A DNA stretch of 15,466 nucleotides from an uncultured Endomicrobiia bacterium. GTDB taxonomy: Bacteria; Elusimicrobiota; Endomicrobiia; Endomicrobiales; Endomicrobiaceae. Position 1 is the first letter of the stretch, and each line of letters starts with the position of its first letter. The translations under genes and the position numbers were made by a program. The notes beneath the pieces are model-generated. The model ran no database searches, was not told where the DNA came from, and saw only the letters and a list, made by a program, of their open reading frames with translations. Below, in pieces: positions 7,961-14,308 of this stretch. The stretch covers positions 1 through 15,466 of the forward strand of contig CALHWY010000014.1 of the NCBI GenBank assembly GCA_938040055.1, written 5' to 3'.

Positions 7961-10900
7961 TTCTTAATTGCACCCTTAGTTTTTTCTTGTTTTTCCTTAG
8001 AGGCGGCCTCGTCCAAAAGCTCCACGTTCAGACCGAGCGCTTTCAGTTCGCTTACCAGAACCTTAAACGATTCCGGCACGCCGGGCTCCGATATCGACTC
8101 GCCCCTTATAATGGAGTCATACATCTTAACCCTGCCATCGACATCGTCGGATTTAACAGTTAAAAACTCCTGTAAAATATGCGCCGCGCCGTATCCTTCC
8201 ACAGCCCAAACTTCCATTTCTCCGAATCTCTGTCCGCCAAATTGGGCTTTTCCTCCCAAAGGCTGGCGGGTGATAAGAGAATAAGGGCCGGTGGATCTTG
8301 CGTGCATTTTATCTTCAACCAAATGATTAAGTTTTAATACGTACATTACTCCTACGGTCACTTTTTCCATAAAAGGCTCGCCCGTTCTTCCGTCATAAAG
8401 AGTAATTTTGCAGTCATTTGTGGGAAGCGCCTCTTTAGCATACTTCGAAAGAGCCTCTTCAAGCTCTTTGCCTTTTAAACCTCTTGCAGACAGCTCTTTC
8501 TTTTTATTGTTCAATATCTGTTCTTTCGCTTTTTCCACGTATTCTTTAATCTCTTCTTCGCTTGCGCCGTCAAAAACCGGAGTGATCATCTGAGTGTCAA
8601 GCGTCTTGCCGGCCCATCCCAGCATAACTTCAAGCAGCTGCCCCACATTCATACGCGAAGGAATTGCGAGAGGCGAAAGCACAAGATCCACAGGCGTTCC
8701 GTCAGGAAGCCTGGGCATATCTTCAACCGGAAGAATTCTTGCCACTATGCCCTTATTGCCATGCCTTCCGGCAAGTTTGTCTCCGACCTGCACTTTTGTC
8801 TTTGAGGCTATATATACTTTTACTATTTTATTTACCGAAACGGGAAGTTCGTCTCCCTTTTTAAATCTTTCCTTTTCATTCTCATAATGCTCTTTAAGCA
8901 TTTCTTCTTTTTTCTTGTAGACGGCCTCTATCTTTGCGGCTTCGGACTTGTTTGCTTTTGCAATAAGCTCCTTTTTGTCTTTGCGGAGTTTGTTTTTAGC
9001 GGTATCATAAACGTCGCGCATCTCTTCCTGCTTTTTCTTCTTTTCTTTCTCCGTAAGTTTTTCAAGCCTTACAAAAGTTCTTACAGCAATAACTTTCCCG
9101 GATATTCCGGGCGGAACTCTTAAAGAAGCGTCTTGGACGTCCTCGGCTTTTTTCCCGAATAAAACCCTGAGAAGCCTTTCTTCCGGAGTAGTCTGCTGCT
9201 CGCCTTTGGGAGCGGTTTTTCCCACCAAAATGTCGCCTCTTTGAACCATCGATCCGACTTTAATGACTCCGTCTTCGTCAAGATTCAGAAGATCTTCCGA
9301 ACCGACATTCGGGATATCCTTCGTTATTTCTTCAGGACGCCCTTTAGTCTCTCTTGCTTCGGTCTGGAATTCTCTTATATGAACGGATGTGAATTTATCG
9401 TCCTGAATAAGTTTTTCCGACAAAAGCATCGCGTCTTCAAAATTATATCCGTCCCAAGGCATAAATGCCAGAAGGAGATTTTGTCCCAACGCCAGCTGCC
9501 CGTTCTTTGTCGCAGGACCGTCTGCTATTATCTGGCCTTTTTTTACCGTATCTCCGAGATTAACCAAAGGCTTCTGGTTAATGCATGTATCCTGGTTTGA
9601 ACGCGCATATTTTCTTAAATTATACACTTCGATTCCGCCGCCGTTTTTCGAATAAACCAATATCTCATCCGATGAAACGGAAACGACTTCGCCATCCGAT
9701 TTTGCGACAACCACAACGCCGGAATCCCTTGCGACCTTTTCTTCTATCCCCGTAGAAACCAAAGGAATTTCGGTCACCAGCAAAGGAACGCCCTGACGCT
9801 GCATATTACAGCCCATCAAAGCTCTGTTAGCGTCATCATGCTCCAAGAACGGTATCAATGCCGCGGAAACCGATATCACCTGCATTGGAGAGATGTCCAT
9901 GTAATCGACTTTCGCTGGAGGCTGGAATAAAAAATCGTCCCATTTGCGTCCCTGCACCGAATCGGAAAGAATTTTTCCTTTATTGTCCACGGGCGTATTT
10001 GCCTGCGCGACAAAAAACTCGTCTTCCTTGTCGGCCGTAAGATATTCAATTTTATCCGTTGCAATGCCGTTTTCAACTTTCTTATAAGGAGTTTCAATTA
10101 AACCGTAAGGATTAACCCTTGCAAAGGTAGACAGGGAAGTTATCAAACCTATATTCGGACCTTCGGGAGTTTCGATAGGGCAAACGCGTCCGTAATGCGT
10201 ATGATGAACGTCTCTGACCTCAAACCCCGCTCTCTTTCTGTTCAAGCCTCCCGGCCCCAAGGCCGAAAGCCTTCTTTTATGCGTCAGCTCGGCAAGAGGA
10301 TTGATCTGATCCATAAACTGGGAAAGCTGCGAAGTGCCGAAAAATTTTCTTATCTGCGCGACAAACTGGGTAATATTGGTAAGCGATCTCGGCGTGACAT
10401 TGGCCTTGTCCTGATTATTCATATGCTCTTTCACAAGCCTTGCCATCTGGACAAGCCCGATTCTTATCTGGTTTTCCAAAAGTTCTCCGACCGACCTTAC
10501 GCGCCTGTTACCCAGATGATCGATGTCGTCAAGCCCTATTTTTATAGTCTGCTTTCCTTCTAAAAATTCCGTCTCGCCGTTGTAAAGCATTAAAAGATAT
10601 TTTAAAGTCGCGACGACGTCTTCCCTTGTAAGCGTTCTTTTGTTTTCCGCCGGAATATTAAGTTTGAAATTTTTTGCGTAATATTCAAAAATGGGAGCTA
10701 GTTTCTTTAAAATTTTATATCTTCCGACCGTAGTCAGATCGTATCTTCTTACCGATTTGAAAAGGAGTTCCTCAAGAAAACCCTGCGCTCTTTCCTGCAT
10801 TATGAATTCCTGGGTTTTGAGAACTCTGTATATGTGGTTAACGGCTTCTTTTTGGCTTTTTATCGTATCTTTTTTTAAAGTTAAAAGGATGGTGGAATCT

Positions 10901-11733
10901 TTAAAAACATTTGCGCAAGCAAAACCTTTCGCCTGAAGTTTTTTAACAAGCTCTTCTTTAAGCTCTTTTCCCGCGTCCGCAATAATTTCGCCGGTGGCCT
11001 TATCGTAAATGTCGTCGGAAAGATATTCGTTGGCAAGGCTTGAAGAAGGAGCGTCAAGCTGCACTTCTTTGGATTCCCTGAAAAGACTGAGTATTTCTTC
11101 ATCGGTTTCAAAACCCAAAGCTCTTAAAAAAGTCGTCGCGAATATTTTTCTTTTGCGGTCTATCCTTACGAATAATATACCGTTTTGGTCAAATTCAAAC
11201 TCTACCCACGCCCCTCTGTAAGGGATCATTCTGGCGAAATATAAAGGCTTGCCCAAAACCGTAACCCTTTTGTCTTCATCTTCTTCAAATATAACCCCGG
11301 GAGAACGGTGAATCTGGCTGACGACAACGCGCTCTGCGCCGTTTATGATAAATGTAGCCGTATTTGTCATTAAAGGAACATCGCCGAAATAGACTTCCTG
11401 CTCGGAAAGCTCTTTTTCTTTCCCGTCTTCTTTTTTGTGCATAAGTCTTAATTTGACTTTTAACGGCAAAGCATAAGTGGCGTCTCTGGCAATGGATTCT
11501 TCAACCGAGTATTTTGGTTCGCCAAAAGAATAAGAAACATATTCGAGAACCAAACTCCCGTCGGAGTTGGTTAAAGGGAATATGTCTTTAAAAGCACCTT
11601 CAAGCCCCTGAAATTTTCTCTTTTCAGGAGCAATGTCTTTCTGCAAAAACTCCGCGAATGAATCCTTCTGCATCTTTAAAAGAAGCGGCGGATCTATAGG
11701 CGCGCTGATCTGTCCAAAGTTTACTTTATTCAT
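7957..11733 (-). CDS. rpoB: RNA polymerase subunit beta
   Basis: This is the beta subunit of RNA polymerase, 1258 residues and complete. Visible landmarks are the rifampicin-pocket region FFGTSQLSQFMDQINPL at about 466-482, KRRLSALGPGGL, RVCPIETPEGPNIGL, the active-site face GYNFEDAMLLSE, GDKLAGRHGNKG, and the C-terminal clamp-interacting YSLITRQPLGGKAQFGGQRFG. The residues equivalent to E. coli Q513, D516, H526, R529, S531 and L533 are all the sensitive type; the N518 equivalent is Ile477. At the SI2 position (about 888-958) there is a lysine/glutamate-rich insert of about 70 residues predicted to be helical or coiled-coil. The gene has its own consensus promoter (11785-11812). The start at 11733 has only a modest AACAGG upstream. 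It is translationally coupled to rpoC by a 4-base overlap. Confidence 0.99.
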   Translation of the reverse strand: MNKVNFGQISAPIDPPLLLKMQKDSFAEFLQKDIAPEKRKFQGLEGAFKDIFPLTNSDGSLVLEYVSYSFGEPKYSVEESIARDATYALPLKVKLRLMHKKEDGKEKELSEQEVYFGDVPLMTNTATFIINGAERVVVSQIHRSPGVIFEEDEDKRVTVLGKPLYFARMIPYRGAWVEFEFDQNGILFVRIDRKRKIFATTFLRALGFETDEEILSLFRESKEVQLDAPSSSLANEYLSDDIYDKATGEIIADAGKELKEELVKKLQAKGFACANVFKDSTILLTLKKDTIKSQKEAVNHIYRVLKTQEFIMQERAQGFLEELLFKSVRRYDLTTVGRYKILKKLAPIFEYYAKNFKLNIPAENKRTLTREDVVATLKYLLMLYNGETEFLEGKQTIKIGLDDIDHLGNRRVRSVGELLENQIRIGLVQMARLVKEHMNNQDKANVTPRSLTNITQFVAQIRKFFGTSQLSQFMDQINPLAELTHKRRLSALGPGGLNRKRAGFEVRDVHHTHYGRVCPIETPEGPNIGLITSLSTFARVNPYGLIETPYKKVENGIATDKIEYLTADKEDEFFVAQANTPVDNKGKILSDSVQGRKWDDFLFQPPAKVDYMDISPMQVISVSAALIPFLEHDDANRALMGCNMQRQGVPLLVTEIPLVSTGIEEKVARDSGVVVVAKSDGEVVSVSSDEILVYSKNGGGIEVYNLRKYARSNQDTCINQKPLVNLGDTVKKGQIIADGPATKNGQLALGQNLLLAFMPWDGYNFEDAMLLSEKLIQDDKFTSVHIREFQTEARETKGRPEEITKDIPNVGSEDLLNLDEDGVIKVGSMVQRGDILVGKTAPKGEQQTTPEERLLRVLFGKKAEDVQDASLRVPPGISGKVIAVRTFVRLEKLTEKEKKKKQEEMRDVYDTAKNKLRKDKKELIAKANKSEAAKIEAVYKKKEEMLKEHYENEKERFKKGDELPVSVNKIVKVYIASKTKVQVGDKLAGRHGNKGIVARILPVEDMPRLPDGTPVDLVLSPLAIPSRMNVGQLLEVMLGWAGKTLDTQMITPVFDGASEEEIKEYVEKAKEQILNNKKKELSARGLKGKELEEALSKYAKEALPTNDCKITLYDGRTGEPFMEKVTVGVMYVLKLNHLVEDKMHARSTGPYSLITRQPLGGKAQFGGQRFGEMEVWAVEGYGAAHILQEFLTVKSDDVDGRVKMYDSIIRGESISEPGVPESFKVLVSELKALGLNVELLDEAASKEKQEKTKGAIKK

Positions 11734-11768
11734 TGTATTTAAACCTGTTATAAATTATTGTATACAAA

Positions 11769-11811
11769 TGACAAATAAATATTTATTATACATAATAAAT
11801 ATTATTTGTCA
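11769..11811. repeat. 43-bp near-perfect palindrome over the rpoB promoter
   Basis: On the minus strand the left arm starts TGACAAATAA (from 11811) and the right arm ends TTATTTGTCA (at 11769). The arms are complementary along their whole length around a central GT dinucleotide, with one extra T in the right arm. The inner 26 bp (12+2+12) form a perfect inverted repeat. The palindrome spans from the -35 hexamer through the -10 to about the expected start point, so it cannot be fully transcribed and is more naturally a DNA element (operator or cruciform) than an RNA hairpin. Confidence 0.85.
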
Positions 11812-11812
11812 A
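11785..11812 (-). promoter_or_regulatory. Consensus sigma70-type promoter for rpoBC
   Basis: Reading the minus strand, TTGACA (11812-11807) is followed by a 16-base spacer and TATAAT (11790-11785): both hexamers match the consensus exactly. A transcript would start near 11777, giving about a 43-base leader before the rpoB ATG. The promoter allows rpoBC and the downstream genes to be transcribed independently of rplJL. It is embedded in a long palindrome (see 11769-11811). Confidence 0.85.
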
Positions 11813-11825
11813 CTGCTATATAAAC

Positions 11826-11874
11826 TGACGCGCTAAGCGCATCATCCCCGGAAGTGAACAATCAAACCGGGGAT
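11826..11874 (-). promoter_or_regulatory. Two stem-loops in the rplL-rpoB gap
   Basis: On the minus strand, 27 bases after the rplL stop, ATCCCCGG (11874-11867) pairs with CCGGGGAT (11851-11844) over a 15-base loop. A second small stem follows, with GCGC-TTA-GCGC (11840-11830) at its core and flanking TGA/TCA pairing across one mismatch. No run of T follows either stem, so a classical intrinsic terminator is not shown. A partial terminator, an RNA-processing site or an mRNA 3'-end stabiliser for rplJL would all fit. The E. coli rplL-rpoB gap is known to hold an attenuator and an RNase III site, which is an analogy only. Confidence 0.55.
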
Positions 11875-11900
11875 ATATGGTTTCCTGTATATTTTCAGGT

Positions 11901-12284
11901 TTACTTAAGCTCAACTGTTGCACCCGCTTCAGCAAGCTTTTTCTTCATTTCTTCCGCTTCAGCCTTAGCAACATTTTCCTTTACAGTTTTAGGTGCGCCG
12001 TCAACCAAGTCTTTAGCTTCTTTCAAGCCAAGACCGGTAATCTCTCTTACTACTTTAATTACATTGATTTTATTTGCTCCGGAACTTGCAAGCACTACAT
12101 TGAATTCGGTTTTTTCTTCAGCTGCCGCCGCGCCCGCGCCTGCCGCAGGAGCCGCCGCAACCGCGACCGGAGCCGCTGCCGACACGCCGAATTTTTCTTC
12201 CAAAGCTTTTACCAACTCGGAAAGCTCGATTACGGACATTCCAGAGATTGCTTCAATCAACTGATCTTTTGATAATTCTGCCAT
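11901..12284 (-). CDS. rplL: 50S ribosomal protein L7/L12
   Basis: This is the stalk protein that recruits and stimulates translation GTPases (EF-Tu, EF-G, IF2). It binds the ribosome as dimers on L10. The product is 127 residues, typical for the family: an N-terminal dimerisation domain (SKDQLIEAISGMSVIELSELV), an Ala/Gly/Pro hinge at about 38-57, and the globular C-terminal domain with GLGLKEAKDLVDGAPK, the factor-binding helix. The start is set at the ATG at 12284 because it gives the canonical MAELSKDQ N-terminus and is preceded by GGAGG at a good spacing; the frame is open 9 codons further upstream, but that extension would run through the ribosome-binding site. It follows rplJ by 68 bases and is cotranscribed with it. 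Confidence 0.98.
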   Translation of the reverse strand: MAELSKDQLIEAISGMSVIELSELVKALEEKFGVSAAAPVAVAAAPAAGAGAAAAEEKTEFNVVLASSGANKINVIKVVREITGLGLKEAKDLVDGAPKTVKENVAKAEAEEMKKKLAEAGATVELK

Positions 12285-12352
12285 TTTATTATCCTCCGTT
12301 AACGTTTCCAACGTTTTTATTATTTTATTTTTTTACTGCAGTTTATAAACTT

Positions 12353-12868
12353 TTAAGCTGACTGTTTTTTGCCGATCGCGTCAAGCACCGTCACAAGACC
12401 TCTTATGTTTGCGGCAAGCACATTTACGAATCCGGTTATCGGCGAATTCATGCTGCCAAGCATTTTTGCGATAAGAACATCTTTTGAAGGAAGAGACGAA
12501 AGCTGTTCCACTACGGCGGAACTGACGAACTTTCCTTCCATAAAACCGGCTTTCACTTTCAGGTTGGCGTGGGATTTCGCAAAATCCACTACAGCCTTTG
12601 CGGGAGATGCTATGTCGTCATTTTCTATTACCAAAGCCGTAGGCCCTGCGAAATTGTCGCCTGCTTCGATCCCCGCTTCTTTTAGAGCTATTTTGCTGAG
12701 AGTGTTTTTCACTACGGCATACTCGCTGTTAAGAGGACGCAGCTTTGAGCGGAGTTCCGAAATTTCTTCCACAGTAAGGCCGTGGTATTCCGTAAGTATC
12801 ATGCCTTTCATAGACTTAAATTTTTCGGTTAAAATTTTTACCGCTTGTTGATTTTTTAAATTCGGCAT
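12353..12868 (-). CDS. rplJ: 50S ribosomal protein L10
   Basis: L10 anchors the L7/L12 dimers to 23S rRNA near L11, forming the ribosomal stalk base. The 171-residue product is the normal size. It shows the family pattern: N-terminal KILTEKFKSMKGMILTEYHGLTVEE, the central VVKNTLSKIALKEAG rRNA-binding segment, and a C-terminal helix that carries L12 dimers. The ATG at 12868 is preceded by AGGAGC at 7 bases. The gene is first in the operon and lies directly downstream of an L10 leader and an intrinsic terminator, so free L10(L12)4 complex probably controls its own synthesis. The usual upstream rplK-rplA pair is missing here. Confidence 0.97.
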   Translation of the reverse strand: MPNLKNQQAVKILTEKFKSMKGMILTEYHGLTVEEISELRSKLRPLNSEYAVVKNTLSKIALKEAGIEAGDNFAGPTALVIENDDIASPAKAVVDFAKSHANLKVKAGFMEGKFVSSAVVEQLSSLPSKDVLIAKMLGSMNSPITGFVNVLAANIRGLVTVLDAIGKKQSA

Positions 12869-12910
12869 CTTTTTGCTCCTATATGCTCTTGTTTCTTTTT
12901 AATTCGACAA

Positions 12911-12941
12911 AATAAAAAAACTTCTCCCTGAGAGAGAGAAG
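12911..12941 (-). terminator. Intrinsic terminator (attenuator) upstream of rplJ
   Basis: On the minus strand CTTCTC (12941-12936) pairs with GAGAAG (12926-12921) over a 9-base loop, and a run of seven T followed by ATT comes directly after it (12920-12911). It lies between the L10 leader and the rplJ ribosome-binding site, 43 bases before the start codon, so it must be read through for the operon to be expressed. The terminator loop (12933-12928, TCTCAG) is complementary to CTGAGA at the 5' edge of the L10 leader (13032-13027), a possible antiterminator pairing. Confidence 0.85.
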
Positions 12942-12944
12942 CAA

Positions 12945-13036
12945 TAAATAAACGCCAGTTATTATTTTCCCGTCTCGGCAAGATGGTTTACGGCTTTCCG
13001 TTTAACTCTTATGCAGAGTCTTGCTGTCTCAGACTT
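12945..13036 (-). ncRNA. L10 leader (ribosomal protein L10 autoregulatory RNA)
   Basis: The minus-strand transcript shows the conserved leader pattern GAGACAGCAAGA ... TCTTGCCGAGAC. GCAAGA (13024-13019) pairs with TCTTGC (12983-12978), and the flanking GAGACA/CGAGAC form the kink-turn-like internal loop typical of this element. Inside are two small hairpins: ACTCT/AGAGT (13019-13005) and ACGG/CCGT around AAAG (13001-12990). In known systems this RNA binds L10(L12)4 and lowers rplJL expression, by translation control in E. coli or by transcription attenuation in Bacillus. The terminator just downstream favours the attenuation mode here (inference). Outer boundaries are approximate. Confidence 0.9.
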
Positions 13037-13082
13037 ATTAAAACTTCATATAACAAACAAAAAAAAGAACCAAAGTGATGAA

Positions 13083-13111
13083 ATTATACATCAAACAAAA
13101 AAAAATGTCAA
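13083..13111 (-). promoter_or_regulatory. Proximal promoter for rplJL (P2)
   Basis: TTGACA (13111-13106), a 17-base spacer consisting largely of T, and TATAAT (13088-13083) on the minus strand: a perfect consensus match for the housekeeping sigma factor. Transcription would begin near 13076, some 40 bases before the L10 leader core and about 208 bases before the rplJ start codon. Confidence 0.9.
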
Positions 13112-13145
13112 GTGCCTGCTTATTCTTTTTTTATCGGGAGATAAT

Positions 13146-13174
13146 ATTGTATCAAGATTAAAATTTTTTGTCAA
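13146..13174 (-). promoter_or_regulatory. Distal promoter for rplJL (P1)
   Basis: TTGACA (13174-13169), 17-base spacer, TACAAT (13151-13146) on the minus strand: 11 of 12 consensus positions. It lies 63 bases upstream of P2 in the same orientation, so the ribosomal-protein operon appears to have tandem promoters, a layout familiar from rRNA and ribosomal-protein operons. Confidence 0.75.
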
Positions 13175-13192
13175 ACCGCAAATATTAACGCA

Positions 13193-13225
13193 GCCGCGCC
13201 CGGGCGTTATATCCCGAAGCGCGGC
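13193..13225. other. GC-rich stem-loop upstream of P1
   Basis: GCCGCGC (13193-13199) pairs with GCGCGGC (13219-13225), and CCCG/CGGG pairs nested inside. It stands out in AT-rich surroundings. On the minus strand no T-run follows. On the plus strand a T-rich but not immediately adjacent stretch follows (about 13228-13250). It could be a weak transcription-unit boundary insulating the rplJL promoters; function is not shown. Confidence 0.45.
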
Positions 13226-13255
13226 GCTTATTTCATTTTCAATTTTTTTTAAAAG

Positions 13256-13390
13256 CTATTTATTTCTATCCGTGTCGGTTTTTTTACAGCAATAATAACA
13301 GCCGTCGCTTTCCGGATATATCTCTCGCGCCGCTTCCAACGCTTTTTCTTCGGAGAAAAACACGCCTAAAAGCCGCGCATTTTTTTCCAA
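13256..13390 (-). pseudogene. Short Cys-rich C-terminal reading frame, probable remnant
   Basis: An open frame of 44 codons ends at TAG 13258-13256. It includes the stretch LLGVFFSEEKALEAAREIYP and ends SDGCYYCCKKTDTDRNK. The middle looks like genuine coding sequence (amphipathic helix, balanced codons), but the only possible start is a TTG at 13390 with no ribosome-binding site, and the frame is closed by TGA just upstream. An adjacent frame (CEYELRLWKK) would extend it to the left through a frameshift at the A7 tract 13380-13386. I read it as the tail of a decayed small gene; no family is recognised. A real short gene with an unusual start is the alternative. Confidence 0.3.
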
Positions 13391-13458
13391 AGGCGAAGTT
13401 CATATTCGCAAAATAAGAAAAATGTCCGAAAAAAATGAATTTATATTTTTTACGGCAA

Positions 13459-13770
13459 TCATAGAAGGAGAGAGAGCAAAGAGTGTTTCTTATTTATAAA
13501 TTTTTCGCCTTTTTCGGACTTTGATTTCGCAGCGTTTCCCGCCTTAGAAGAATTTTTTCCGGAAAGCATTTTAGACAATATTTCCGTAGGCAGAGCTGCA
13601 GCCGAAAAGAATTTTTCAAGAACGGCAGTTTTTTTCGACAATGTCCATGCCGCCGTAAAGATATGCCAAACGAAAACATCCCGATAATATTTATCTACAA
13701 TAAAAAAGCACTAAAAAGTTTTCAGCTTTTTTAAATATTTGCATTTTGTTTGTTCTGCTTTATATTTCAT
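13459..13770 (-). pseudogene. Interrupted small reading frame (in-frame amber), unknown
   Basis: One frame runs from ATG 13770 to TGA 13461-13459, about 103 codons, broken by a single TAG at 13713-13711. The part after the stop (83 codons) reads like coding sequence: VDKYYRDVFVWHIFTAAWTL, then KFFSAAALPTEILSKMLSG, ending in a Lys/Ser-rich tail and SLLSLLL. The aromatic/hydrophobic segment could be a membrane or buried helix. No ribosome-binding site precedes ATG 13770. A remnant of a larger gene, or a gene restarted at TTG 13641, are both possible. I do not recognise a family. It is in the same orientation as rplJ, upstream of its promoters. Confidence 0.35.
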
Positions 13771-13831
13771 AAGTCAACAGCCTATCCGAAATATCAATGT
13801 CAAAACTGCGTAACAGCGCGAATTTTTTCAT
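13760..13831 (-). pseudogene. 23-codon peptide frame overlapping the interrupted frame
   Basis: ATG 13831 to TAA 13762-13760 encodes MKKFALLRSFDIDISDRLL plus TYEI. It overlaps the next frame (ATG 13770) by 11 bases. The composition is protein-like but there is no ribosome-binding site. It may be the original N-terminus of the gene whose remains follow, separated by a frameshift, or chance. Confidence 0.2.
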
Positions 13832-13999
13832 ATTTTTAACATCTGAAGATTATTTATATATTTAATCCTATACGACTACAAAAAATATTGATTCATTATC
13901 TTATAATCCTGTTTTTTAGCCGATTACATTAGAAAAGCAATAGAGGGTAAAAGATTTTAAGATATCAAGATATATAAATAAAGAGCTTTCATAATCCAT
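13832..13999. other. AT-rich non-coding stretch
   Basis: No reading frame, RNA gene, promoter or clear repeat that I can support is visible here. The sequence is markedly AT-rich and stop-dense on both strands, like eroded intergenic DNA. Confidence 0.5.
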
Positions 14000-14308
14000 T
14001 TAAATTTTAAAGTCATTAAAAACAAACTCCAACTTATTAACCCCTAATTCTTCTAAAGTCATATTTTTTGTTTTATTACCGGCTTGCCTAAGTTTTTAGG
14101 TTTATCAAGCTTAATTATTGCCTTTAAAGTAGTAGCTTCACTTTCTTCCTTAGATTTATCATTTTTTTTATTTGCTGGAAAATTTAGCTATCATTTTCTT
14201 GAAATTAATTTCACGCCAAAAATCACTGTCTTCAACGCTTCTAATAATAATTGTACTTTTAATTCTTATTTTCCTTATGAACCATGCGTTTGCTTTTTCC
14301 TGAATTTT
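14000..14308 (-). pseudogene. Frameshifted tail, possible former C-terminal extension of the glycine-zipper gene
   Basis: Three consecutive open pieces follow in different frames: 14308-14168 (including EKANAWFIRKIRIKSTIIIR, VEDSDFWREINFKKMIAKFS), 14172-14059 (KKNDKSKEESEATTLKAI, KLDKPKNLGKPVIKQK) and 14062-14000 (MTLEELGVNKLEFVFNDFKI). Each junction lies at or next to a short A-tract (14305-14310, 14171-14173, 14064-14069). One-base changes there would join them to each other and to the 94-codon gene upstream, giving roughly 187 codons. The pieces are protein-like and highly charged, but more AT-rich than the operon genes. Options are decay of the gene's 3' half, homopolymer sequencing errors, or chance. 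No family is recognised. Confidence 0.35.

Noticed and set aside
12285..12311. Nine-codon N-terminal extension of rplL (start at 12311)
   Set aside because: The extension runs over the GGAGG ribosome-binding site and is not found in L7/L12; the ATG at 12284 gives the standard N-terminus.
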